NCBI GenBank assembly: GCA_046290815.1
Contig: JBKBUF010000028.1
Location: 1 to 64,000, forward strand
Origin: JBKBUF01 sp046290815
Lineage (GTDB): Bacteria > Bacteroidota > Bacteroidia > Cytophagales > Cytophagaceae
Length of the DNA: 64,000 nt
Reading direction: 5' to 3'
Shown: positions 8,484 to 14,969 of the stretch, piece after piece
How the letters are laid out: each line of letters begins with the position of its first letter
How positions within the stretch are numbered: position 1 is the stretch's first letter
Notes under the pieces: model-generated
The model's input: the letters and a program-made list of their open reading frames with translations, nothing else
The model's database searches: none
What the model was told of the DNA's origin: nothing
Made by a program: the position numbers and the translations under genes

Positions 8484-9629
8484 ATGAAAAAGGCTATATA
8501 TGCATTTTCAGGTGATCCTATAACTTATGGACACATTGATGTTATAGAAAGAGCATCTAAGGTCTTTGATGAATTAATTGTGGGAATCGGAATTAATCCT
8601 TCAAAAAAATATCTGTTTGCTTTGGAAGAAAGAACTCTGCTTGCAGAAAAGGCATTATCAAAATTTCCAAATGTAAAAGTAACCTCTTTCCGTGGATTAC
8701 TTGTTGACTTTGCCTATGAGAATAATATACCTGTAATTATAAGAGGACTGAGAAACGGTGAAGACTTTAACTTTGAATTAATGCTTCATCAGATTGGGGA
8801 AACCCAAAGAATGAACATTGATACATTCTTTCTTCCCTCCCGCCAGGAAATGGCCCATATCAGTTCCGGTGCGGCAAAAGCACTGCAAATGGAACAGGGA
8901 TTAATACACGAATACGTTCCTCTCAACGTAAAGCAAAAACTGGAGGAGCGTCTTTCTGGTCAATACATCATTGGAATTACAGGAGAAATAGGCGCAGGGA
9001 AATCGTATGTAAGCGAGCAGTTCAAAGAATTGGGACTTAAAGCCGGTATACCTGTGCACCGAATTGACCTTGATACCATAGGTCATGAAATTCTGGAAAA
9101 CCTTAGCGAACCCGTTTTTGTAAAATTGAGGGAAACTTTAATTGAAGAATTTGGACAGGAAATAAAGCTAGAAAATGGATTCATTAACCGGAAAGCTTTA
9201 GGTAAAATTGTTTTCTCTGATCTATCGAAGTTGGAGAGACTAAAAAGTATCCTTTACAAGCCTTTGCTTCTACGATTGAGAAGATCGCTTTATGGTAAAA
9301 GAGGACTTATACTGTTGGACGCTGCTCTTCTTGCAGAATCCAGGATGGCATATTTATGTAATAATAAAGTTATCCTGGTTAAAACATCAAAAGAATTGCA
9401 GATTAAAAGATTAAAACAAAGGACCTACTCGGATGAACAAATCCATTCAAGAATACAAAGTCAATATTCATATGAAAAGAAACTTCAGTTTTTAGAAAAA
9501 GAAATAGAAGATAAAGGATGTGGTGTTATATTTCATATTGATAATTCAAATGAAAACGAAGGCAATATAAGATCAGTATTTGAACAAGTTATCTCAGAAA
9601 TTAAATTGTCAGAAGCTTATGTTAAATAA
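8484..9629 (+). CDS. Bifunctional CoaD-CoaE coenzyme A synthase (PPAT-DPCK fusion)
   Basis: One 381-residue frame carries both last steps of CoA synthesis. Residues 1-155 are phosphopantetheine adenylyltransferase: DPITYGH at 11-17 (the T-x-G-H signature) and RGLRNGEDFNFE at 87-98, as in CoaD. Residues 160-381 are dephospho-CoA kinase: ITGEIGAGKS at 165-174 is the P-loop, with HRIDLDTIGHEIL following. Each half is close to the usual length of the free enzyme. Departures from CoaD consensus are the opening FSGDP instead of GSFDP and an altered ISS motif (HISSGAAKAL). The same order of domains is known in animal COASY; in bacteria the two genes are normally separate. It may be the cell's only copy or an extra one; the window cannot tell. 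Confidence 0.85.
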   Translation: MKKAIYAFSGDPITYGHIDVIERASKVFDELIVGIGINPSKKYLFALEERTLLAEKALSKFPNVKVTSFRGLLVDFAYENNIPVIIRGLRNGEDFNFELMLHQIGETQRMNIDTFFLPSRQEMAHISSGAAKALQMEQGLIHEYVPLNVKQKLEERLSGQYIIGITGEIGAGKSYVSEQFKELGLKAGIPVHRIDLDTIGHEILENLSEPVFVKLRETLIEEFGQEIKLENGFINRKALGKIVFSDLSKLERLKSILYKPLLLRLRRSLYGKRGLILLDAALLAESRMAYLCNNKVILVKTSKELQIKRLKQRTYSDEQIHSRIQSQYSYEKKLQFLEKEIEDKGCGVIFHIDNSNENEGNIRSVFEQVISEIKLSEAYVK

Positions 9630-10305
9630 AACGAATACAATCGAATTTCATGATTTTGATTTTGAGGAATTCATTAAAGAACTGGAAGAGTCTTTCGAAA
9701 TACAATTTGATGATAATGACTTCAAAGAAGTTTTCAATGTAGGGCAGTTTGTAGAGGTAATTTGTAATAAGGTTAATGCTACTGTAACCAATAGCTGCTC
9801 CAGTCAAATTGTTTATTACAAATTACGGAAGGTTATTCTGGAAAAATTAAATAAAAGCATCCATCCTAAAACTAATTTATATGAAATTTTCCCTAAGGAT
9901 AATAAGGAAGAATTCTGGTGTATGATGTCTGAAAACCTAGGGTTAAAATTGCCAGGTTTACTTCCGCCAAGGTGGTTTACAGTTTTTATCACATCCCCAT
10001 TGTTCTTTATGATTTTTGGATCTTTCCTTTTACTTTTTTTTCAATTCATAATAGGTGCTTTTATTTTTGTAACCAGTCTTATTTTATTGAAGGTTTCAAT
10101 GATGGTTAGTGATCGGTATTTCAATGACTATCCTGTAGATAAAATAGAAAATCTTGTTACTCAAGTTTTGATAAGAAATTATAAAAAAATTAATCAAGGA
10201 AGGTTTGATAAACGGGAGGTTGAAAATATTATTAAAGAAATGCTCCTTGATTATTCGGGAATGGATAAAAATAAATTTAATAATGATATAAGACTTGTTG
10301 GATGA
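9619..10305 (+). CDS. Membrane protein of unknown function linked to coaD-coaE
   Basis: A 228-residue protein starting at an ATG that overlaps the end of the CoaD-CoaE frame by 11 bases; an in-frame TTG further upstream is less likely. The first about 75 residues are acidic and helical (DFEEFIKELEESFEIQFDD) and faintly recall an acyl-carrier-protein fold, but no phosphopantetheine serine motif is present. Two hydrophobic segments follow near residues 125-165 (FFMIFGSFLLLFF, IIGAFIFVTSLILL), then a charged tail. No family recognised. Tight coupling to a CoA synthase makes a CoA- or acyl-related job conceivable. Confidence 0.6.
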   Translation: MLNKTNTIEFHDFDFEEFIKELEESFEIQFDDNDFKEVFNVGQFVEVICNKVNATVTNSCSSQIVYYKLRKVILEKLNKSIHPKTNLYEIFPKDNKEEFWCMMSENLGLKLPGLLPPRWFTVFITSPLFFMIFGSFLLLFFQFIIGAFIFVTSLILLKVSMMVSDRYFNDYPVDKIENLVTQVLIRNYKKINQGRFDKREVENIIKEMLLDYSGMDKNKFNNDIRLVG

Positions 10306-10412
10306 ATTATATAATCCAGTTAACCTATGAATTCTTGTAGTGCATTTGAATAGTAGGGTTTCCACCAAATTGGCCATCCAAGCACCCACAACTGCTGAAA
10401 ATATAAATCAGA

Positions 10413-11483
10413 CTAAGAATTTAATAGGTAAAACTCCTTCCTCATCCTAACGAGTAGCTTTTCTGCTTCAATCCTATCCGGCACCTCCGGCAGATCGCTT
10501 AGCTCATACAGCTCATTTACCTTTTGTATTTTCTCCTCTGCCTGTTTAACCAGATCCTCATACATAAACTCTCCCCTTCTGATACTTAATAGAAATTCTC
10601 TGTTTGGCCTCCTGGTAATTACCTGTTTGCTTTTGGCAATTTCTTCGGCCATGTCCAACAATCGAAATACATGCATCATGTTCTTGGCATCGTAATTCTT
10701 TCCATGGGAAACGGTATTCGCAAATCGTTCATCATTTCTCTTTTCGACCCACTCCCAGTATTCCCGGTACTCCCGGCAGTAAACAGAATAGCCATCACGG
10801 TTAAAAGACATAATGCCTGATGCTTTCATTCCCTTTGGTACAGAACTGGTAGATACATCGTTAGAGTTATCTTTGTGCATAATGCCTTTAAATTTTAAAG
10901 AAGAGGATGCATCATAATAAATGCAGTACATGTCTTTCATATGTCCGATCTTCACTAATCCACAGTGCTCTTGCAAGTAAGCATGTTTGTCAAGCCAGTC
11001 CTGCAGAGGAACAGACCCGGGTTCTTCTACTACATAACAAAAATCAAGTATAGACTTCTTTTCCTTTTTTACCGGATTGCTAATCTTTTTATTTAATCCT
11101 TTGGCTTTTTTAATCTGGGCCATGGCATATTCGGCAAATGTGTACCTGCATAGCTTAGACAAAAACATCTCTGAACTTATATGATCCATCAGTGGATGTT
11201 TATAGAGTACACAATCAGGTGGAACATTGAGCAAATCAAGCAAATTGGGATTGTTTTTCAGCAACAATTCTATGAACCGCTTCAATTCATAAAAGACAAT
11301 ATCATTACTTTCATTGTTGACCTGCTCCACATAACCAAGTCCATAAAAGTCATCTTCCGAAAGTAAAAATATACCTTTGATGTCTGTATCAGAATGAGGG
11401 AGGTCAAGGCCATAAGCCCTGCTGCCACTGATACATTCATAAATAATCAGATTGTTTTTCCTTAAATAATCTATGTCTATCAT
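10413..11483 (-). CDS. PolB-superfamily predicted nucleotidyltransferase (YcgL/RlaP type)
   Basis: A 356-residue protein with a nucleotidyltransferase signature at 19-37: SGSRAYGLDLPHSDTDIKG, where the G-S and D-x-D residues bind the triphosphate and metal. The C-terminal two thirds are helical and fit the PF10127-type predicted nucleotidyltransferases. Members near rtcB have been proposed to act in RNA repair by adding or transferring nucleotides; that is inference here. It follows the second nucleotidyltransferase gene by 10 bases, so the two are co-transcribed. Confidence 0.75.
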   Translation of the reverse strand: MIDIDYLRKNNLIIYECISGSRAYGLDLPHSDTDIKGIFLLSEDDFYGLGYVEQVNNESNDIVFYELKRFIELLLKNNPNLLDLLNVPPDCVLYKHPLMDHISSEMFLSKLCRYTFAEYAMAQIKKAKGLNKKISNPVKKEKKSILDFCYVVEEPGSVPLQDWLDKHAYLQEHCGLVKIGHMKDMYCIYYDASSSLKFKGIMHKDNSNDVSTSSVPKGMKASGIMSFNRDGYSVYCREYREYWEWVEKRNDERFANTVSHGKNYDAKNMMHVFRLLDMAEEIAKSKQVITRRPNREFLLSIRRGEFMYEDLVKQAEEKIQKVNELYELSDLPEVPDRIEAEKLLVRMRKEFYLLNS

Positions 11484-11493
11484 TTCTCTGTAA

Positions 11494-12252
11494 TCATTTT
11501 TGTAAAAGCTCCCTGAACAAATCGTCCAGCACTTTGCTGTCTCCTTTTTGCTTTTCGAATTCCTCGCATACTTTTTTAGCTTCTTTTATTTCAGATTCAA
11601 TAAAAGAATTTAAAATGGATATCGGAGCAAGGGTATCCTTTTCATCACCAACCGACTTTTGCTCCAACAACTGATCAATGATAAGATTTAATTCCTTCTG
11701 CTCATGTATCAACTGTCTAAGGATACCAAACTCCATAGGCGGTGTCTCTTTCTTTTCTGCAATCCATTTGCAGGCAAGTACAGGCCGAAGTGCGTAGAAA
11801 TACTTTTTCAATTTTACCTGCTCTCCCTGCAGCTCATTTTCATAGCCGTTTTTTGCCATGCTTAGATAATGATGCATACCGGCTCTGATGGAAAAGAAGT
11901 CAGGGAAAAGTGCTTTCATTCTATTTGAGAATTCCGGTTCCTCTTTATAAACTATAGGAGACTGCAACCATTCAAATACTACCGCATTGGAAGCTCTCAA
12001 AAGTTTCAATGACTTGCGGATATCCCATCCGCTGATATCCAACACATCATTGATTGGAAACTCAAGGGTATCCTTTCGTTCATCAATAGACAGATACCAG
12101 TCTTTGGACCTTATATAAATGAAACGTACATCGTAGTCGCTATCTTTAGAAGGAAATCCCCAGGCCCTGCTGCCGGATTCGCATGCATAAAGAATCTTGA
12201 TGTTATGTTCTTTCTCTATCCTGGAAAGATTGTTTATTATTATATCGTACAT
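11494..12252 (-). CDS. PolB-superfamily nucleotidyltransferase, RlaP-like
   Basis: A 252-residue protein with ESGSRAWGFPSKDSDYDVRF at 25-44, the nucleotidyltransferase loop and the D-x-D metal site, followed by LDISGWDIRKSLKLL and LRPVLACKWIAE, which are typical of RlaP, the RNA-ligase-associated PolB-like family. Its likely role is end processing of cleaved RNA before or after joining by RtcB. It lies between the Zn-ribbon/TerD-like gene and a paralogous nucleotidyltransferase. A hairpin with a T-rich flank separates it from the Zn-ribbon gene and may reduce read-through. Confidence 0.8.
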   Translation of the reverse strand: MYDIIINNLSRIEKEHNIKILYACESGSRAWGFPSKDSDYDVRFIYIRSKDWYLSIDERKDTLEFPINDVLDISGWDIRKSLKLLRASNAVVFEWLQSPIVYKEEPEFSNRMKALFPDFFSIRAGMHHYLSMAKNGYENELQGEQVKLKKYFYALRPVLACKWIAEKKETPPMEFGILRQLIHEQKELNLIIDQLLEQKSVGDEKDTLAPISILNSFIESEIKEAKKVCEEFEKQKGDSKVLDDLFRELLQK

Positions 12253-12281
12253 ATTGAGAATTAAAGTTAAATAAAATAAAA

Positions 12282-12313
12282 TTAAAGCGCAGAACGATAA
12301 TTCTACGCTTTAA
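12282..12313 (-). terminator. Hairpin with T-rich tail between RNA-repair genes
   Basis: On the minus strand TTAAAGCGTAGAA pairs with TTCTGCGCTTTAA around a 6-base loop (12 of 13 pairs), followed by TTTTATTTTATTT. This has the form of an intrinsic terminator or attenuator placed between the Zn-ribbon/TerD-like gene and the two nucleotidyltransferases, so it may set a lower level for the downstream pair. Confidence 0.6.
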
Positions 12314-12333
12314 CATTTTTTGCAATGTTTTAT

Positions 12334-14577
12334 TTATGACAGCAACATCTTACTTACCTCAGCAGTATTCAATGCCCAGTTCATATCATAGACTTCATCA
12401 GCATTTGATACATCCTCTACAATTTTTAGTCCCTGAGCATTTGCTTTCACTTCAAGTATGGTTCCGATTTTTAGTTTGGCATCCAGCTTTTTAAGCAAGG
12501 CAGTAATTCCCTTATTATCGAGATTTTGAACCAATTGTCCGCCAAAACTTAATTCCAGCCATATAATTTCCCTTTTAGAAACATCCAATACGCCAAAGGC
12601 CATACCTTTTGCCAGACTGTTTTTTACCCTTACCTGATGTTGAACTGCTGTCGGATCATAGGCCACTCCACTTGCGGCAATTTTCATAGGATATTTACTG
12701 TTCATCCAACCTACTACTAAGTTGGGCGGTATGCTTCCGTTGCTATACGCGTTGCAGGCAAAGGTTACAAATTTTGCACCATGTTTAGCAAGCTCAGCAA
12801 CATTGAGCTCAATGTATTCGGCTGTTCCTGCTTTATCCGGAATTTCACGAATATCCCCGCTATGCTTACAACCGGTGGTAACCAGGTTGGAGAATGAACA
12901 AATTTCTGTTTTATGCTCATAAGCAACAGTACAGCTTAGGTCCATATCTAAATGCTGTGCAGGAAGATCTTGTCCCCACTGCATGAACAGCCTTACTTTA
13001 TTTCCTTCTATGGCAAATCGTGTTCCCATCAATGCTCCGGGTAAATCCTGTACATTTTCGCTTCTGTCTCCTATCGCAATCGGAATATTGTACAGTCCTT
13101 TATCAATGTAAATTGTTCTGTTGGCAGTTTCAACCATTTTAAATTTATGCTGAATAACATCCATGCTCAAATCACGGATATTCATCTGCATTGATTTAAG
13201 CTCTTCTTCCCTATACAATTGAAGCAGCTTATTTGCTGCTACCCTTTTGTTTACTCCTCCCAATGGCTTCACACCTCTCGACACAGTTTTATCAAAATAT
13301 ACTTCCGCATACATATTCAAGGTAAAAATAAGCCTTGGAGGTACCTCATGCATTACCTCTCTGAAATGGGCTAAAGTTGTATCTTTACCAAACCATAACA
13401 TATTGGAGAACAACGAGCGTGCAAATAATCCGGGGCGTTGTTTTAACAAAGTAAATGTGTTCAACTCATCGTTTTTTAGTTTAAACTCATTTACCTTTCC
13501 CTGCCATACTTCGTAATTCTCGTTGTAAAATACATCCAGTAGTTGTGTCAGCCTTTCAAAGCCTTCTCGTTTGCTGTATTCTGCCAAACGCAATGCTCTG
13601 ATCACCCTAACCCAAATTCCTCTTTTAGGATGCATGACTTCACACTGTTTGCTAACATCCATGGTCAGGCTGTTTAGCCATTTAGCATATCGGATACATT
13701 CGGCACGATTGAATTTTAATTTCAGATCCTTGACTGCTTTTACCCTTGCTGCTCCGCTTTTATCCAACACCAAATGAAGGTGTGAGGAGTTTTTGGACAT
13801 TCTTTTAACAATGGTTTTTGGCTCTATGATTTGAAGAAAACCGGTGTGCTTATACCATAAGTACCTTAAAATATCATTAGGACTCTGGAATAATCTACCT
13901 GCAACTTCAGCTTCGCCATGTTCCACCAAAATGTCAATTACCAGCATCATCGTTTCCTTGATAGCAACGGTAACTTTTTCCGGCAATCCGAAATGGGCCA
14001 GGAGTACTTTTAAACTCTCTGCCTGTGTAGCATCCGGCGCTACAGGTGACTCAAGCAAACTCACCAAATAATTGAACAAGTCACTATCTGACCATAATTT
14101 TAATGTCTTTAATTTATTTACCCCCGGAGTATATTCCAGCTTTCCGAATTCAAAAGGGGTTCCGCAAAAAGGACATCCATTGTACCTTTCGATAGGAAAT
14201 GTATTATCAGGAATGATATGTCCGCAAGACAATTTCGTCCCCTTGTTTGATTGAAATACATTTGCAAAGAAAGTGATGATATGATCTAATACAGTTTCTC
14301 CTGTCGGAATATCCCACTGTTTTACCAAAGGCGTCCAGTTTTTTGTCACTCCTGTAACTTCCTGCAACAGATTATATATTTCCAGCTTTGACTGAGGATT
14401 GATGGTGTTTACCTTTCTAAGTAAATCCTCGGAAAAAGCAAAGCCAAGCTTTGCACAATTGGCTACCAACGCCATGGTAGTCTCATTTAACTCTTTTGTT
14501 GGTTCAGTGACAACCATGTTATCTGAAACAACAATTGCATTTTGTCTGAGCGCTGTTTTTAATAATTCACTTTTCAT
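12334..14577 (-). CDS. Zn-ribbon/RING-like and TerD-like protein of RNA-repair loci
   Basis: A 747-residue protein. Near residue 117-137 it has a four-cysteine/histidine ribbon (LSCGHIIPD ... YNGCPFCG). The middle (about 180-480) is a long run of helical repeats, including LLKQRPGLFARSLF. The C-terminal part (about 530-720) resembles TerD: KHSGDI, then an acidic strand and FVTFACNAYSNG, ending with a strand pair like LELSFGG. I believe this is the family labelled MXAN_6230/SCO0854 RING-domain proteins, which occur beside rtcB. The helical repeats could serve as a Ro/TROVE-like RNA holder for the RNA array upstream, but I cannot show homology to TROVE. The start ATG lies 27 bases after array unit 4. 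Confidence 0.7.
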   Translation of the reverse strand: MKSELLKTALRQNAIVVSDNMVVTEPTKELNETTMALVANCAKLGFAFSEDLLRKVNTINPQSKLEIYNLLQEVTGVTKNWTPLVKQWDIPTGETVLDHIITFFANVFQSNKGTKLSCGHIIPDNTFPIERYNGCPFCGTPFEFGKLEYTPGVNKLKTLKLWSDSDLFNYLVSLLESPVAPDATQAESLKVLLAHFGLPEKVTVAIKETMMLVIDILVEHGEAEVAGRLFQSPNDILRYLWYKHTGFLQIIEPKTIVKRMSKNSSHLHLVLDKSGAARVKAVKDLKLKFNRAECIRYAKWLNSLTMDVSKQCEVMHPKRGIWVRVIRALRLAEYSKREGFERLTQLLDVFYNENYEVWQGKVNEFKLKNDELNTFTLLKQRPGLFARSLFSNMLWFGKDTTLAHFREVMHEVPPRLIFTLNMYAEVYFDKTVSRGVKPLGGVNKRVAANKLLQLYREEELKSMQMNIRDLSMDVIQHKFKMVETANRTIYIDKGLYNIPIAIGDRSENVQDLPGALMGTRFAIEGNKVRLFMQWGQDLPAQHLDMDLSCTVAYEHKTEICSFSNLVTTGCKHSGDIREIPDKAGTAEYIELNVAELAKHGAKFVTFACNAYSNGSIPPNLVVGWMNSKYPMKIAASGVAYDPTAVQHQVRVKNSLAKGMAFGVLDVSKREIIWLELSFGGQLVQNLDNKGITALLKKLDAKLKIGTILEVKANAQGLKIVEDVSNADEVYDMNWALNTAEVSKMLLS

Positions 14578-14604
14578 CGTACTAAAAATTATATTTTTAA
14601 AAAT

Positions 14605-14660
14605 AAGGTAATTTTGTTTCTGTGTTTTCAGGTTCAGAAGTAAGAAACAATTGACCTTTT
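14605..14660 (-). ncRNA. Array unit 4: Y-RNA-like stem-loop
   Basis: On the minus strand AAGGT-CAA-TTGTTTCT opens the unit and AGAAACAA-AATT-ACCTT closes it. The 8-base arms are perfectly complementary, the outer AAGGT/ACCTT also pair, and CAA faces AATT in an internal loop. TACTTC follows the first arm as in the other three units. The unit lies just before the Zn-ribbon/TerD-like gene, so it may be a free RNA or part of that gene's leader. Confidence 0.55.
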
Positions 14661-14666
14661 TTTGTT

Positions 14667-14741
14667 AAGGTAATGAACAAACGTTCTAGAGCGGATTCGA
14701 ACCGCTTATGCCATTTAGAAGTAGGTTTGTTTTGACCTTTT
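14667..14741 (-). ncRNA. Array unit 3: Y-RNA-like stem enclosing a T-arm-like hairpin
   Basis: On the minus strand AAGGT-CAA-AACAAAC pairs with GTTTGTT-CATT-ACCTT (outer 5 pairs, inner 7 pairs). Between the arms sits AGCGG-TTCGAAT-CCGCT (14690-14706 on the plus strand), a perfect tRNA T-arm: 5-pair stem and a TTCGAAT loop. A terminal helix plus a tRNA-like module is the known layout of bacterial Y RNAs that bind Ro/Rsr proteins. No complete acceptor stem is present, so it is not a tRNA. Confidence 0.65.
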
Positions 14742-14743
14742 GA

Positions 14744-14856
14744 GAGGCAGGTGGGATTCGAACCCACGACCCGGACATCCGAAGTGTAGAAGTAAACTTA
14801 TATTGACCTTTTGGTAATTTATAAGTTACCTGCTCTACCAGCTGAGCTACTGCCTC
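14744..14856 (-). tRNA. tRNA-like RNA (anticodon UCG) with a 41-base insertion in the anticodon stem
   Basis: Removing 14788-14828 leaves a canonical 73-base tRNA on the minus strand: acceptor GAGGCAG/CTGCCTC, TA, D arm GCTC/GAGC, anticodon stem GGACA/TGTCC with loop CTTCGGA, variable GGGTC, T arm GTGGG-TTCGAAT-CCCAC, then T at position 73. The anticodon would be UCG (reads Arg CGA). The insertion splits the 5' side of the anticodon stem between GG and ACA and contains the array helix in permuted order: AACTTATA-AATT-ACC, loop AAAA, GGT-CAA-TATAAGTT, then TACTTC. No CCA is encoded and U at position 73 is odd for an Arg tRNA. It may be an intron-like insertion, a fused Y-type RNA or a decoy for tRNA-cleaving enzymes. 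A working tRNA is doubtful without removal of the insert. Confidence 0.6.
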
Positions 14857-14861
14857 CAATA

Positions 14862-14921
14862 GCAGGTAATTGAACAAGTTGAACTTTACAGGTTGTTTGA
14901 AGTAACTTATTCTTGACCTGC
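14862..14921 (-). ncRNA. Array unit 1: Y-RNA-like stem-loop
   Basis: First unit of the array on the minus strand, immediately upstream of the tRNA-like RNA. GCAGGT pairs with ACCTGC, CAA faces AATT, and GAATAAGTT pairs with AACTTGTTC (9 pairs, one G-U). The outer stem differs from units 3 and 4 (GCAGGT instead of AAGGT) and its partner changes with it, which argues for a selected RNA structure. TACTTC again overlaps the end of the first arm. Confidence 0.6.
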
Positions 14922-14950
14922 AATAATTATATAACAAAGAAACATTTTAA

Positions 14951-14969
14951 CTACGCAATCATTTTGCGT
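14951..14969. promoter_or_regulatory. Palindrome before the RNA array, matching the rtcB operator
   Basis: CTACGCAA, five bases, then TTGCGT. It overlaps the rtcB stop codon and lies about 30 bases upstream of array unit 1. The half-sites and the 5-base gap match the palindrome in the rtcB/WYL divergent region. I infer a second binding site for the WYL regulator, controlling the RNA array and downstream genes separately from rtcB. Confidence 0.55.

Noticed and set aside
9580..9618. TTG start extending the membrane protein by 13 residues
   Set aside because: The extension lies inside the CoaD-CoaE coding sequence; the ATG at 9619 gives a normal short overlap.
14744..14856. Reading the hairpin GGTAA-CTTATAA-TTACC as the anticodon arm of a tRNA-Ile(UAU)
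   Set aside because: This would force a variable region of over 40 bases and ignores GGACA/TGTCC, which restores exact canonical tRNA spacing when the 41-base segment is removed.
14605..14921. Regularly recurring 21-base motif that could be read as a small CRISPR array
   Set aside because: Only the ends of the motif are constant, gaps between copies are unequal, the variable centres have complementary partners nearby, and no cas genes are present.
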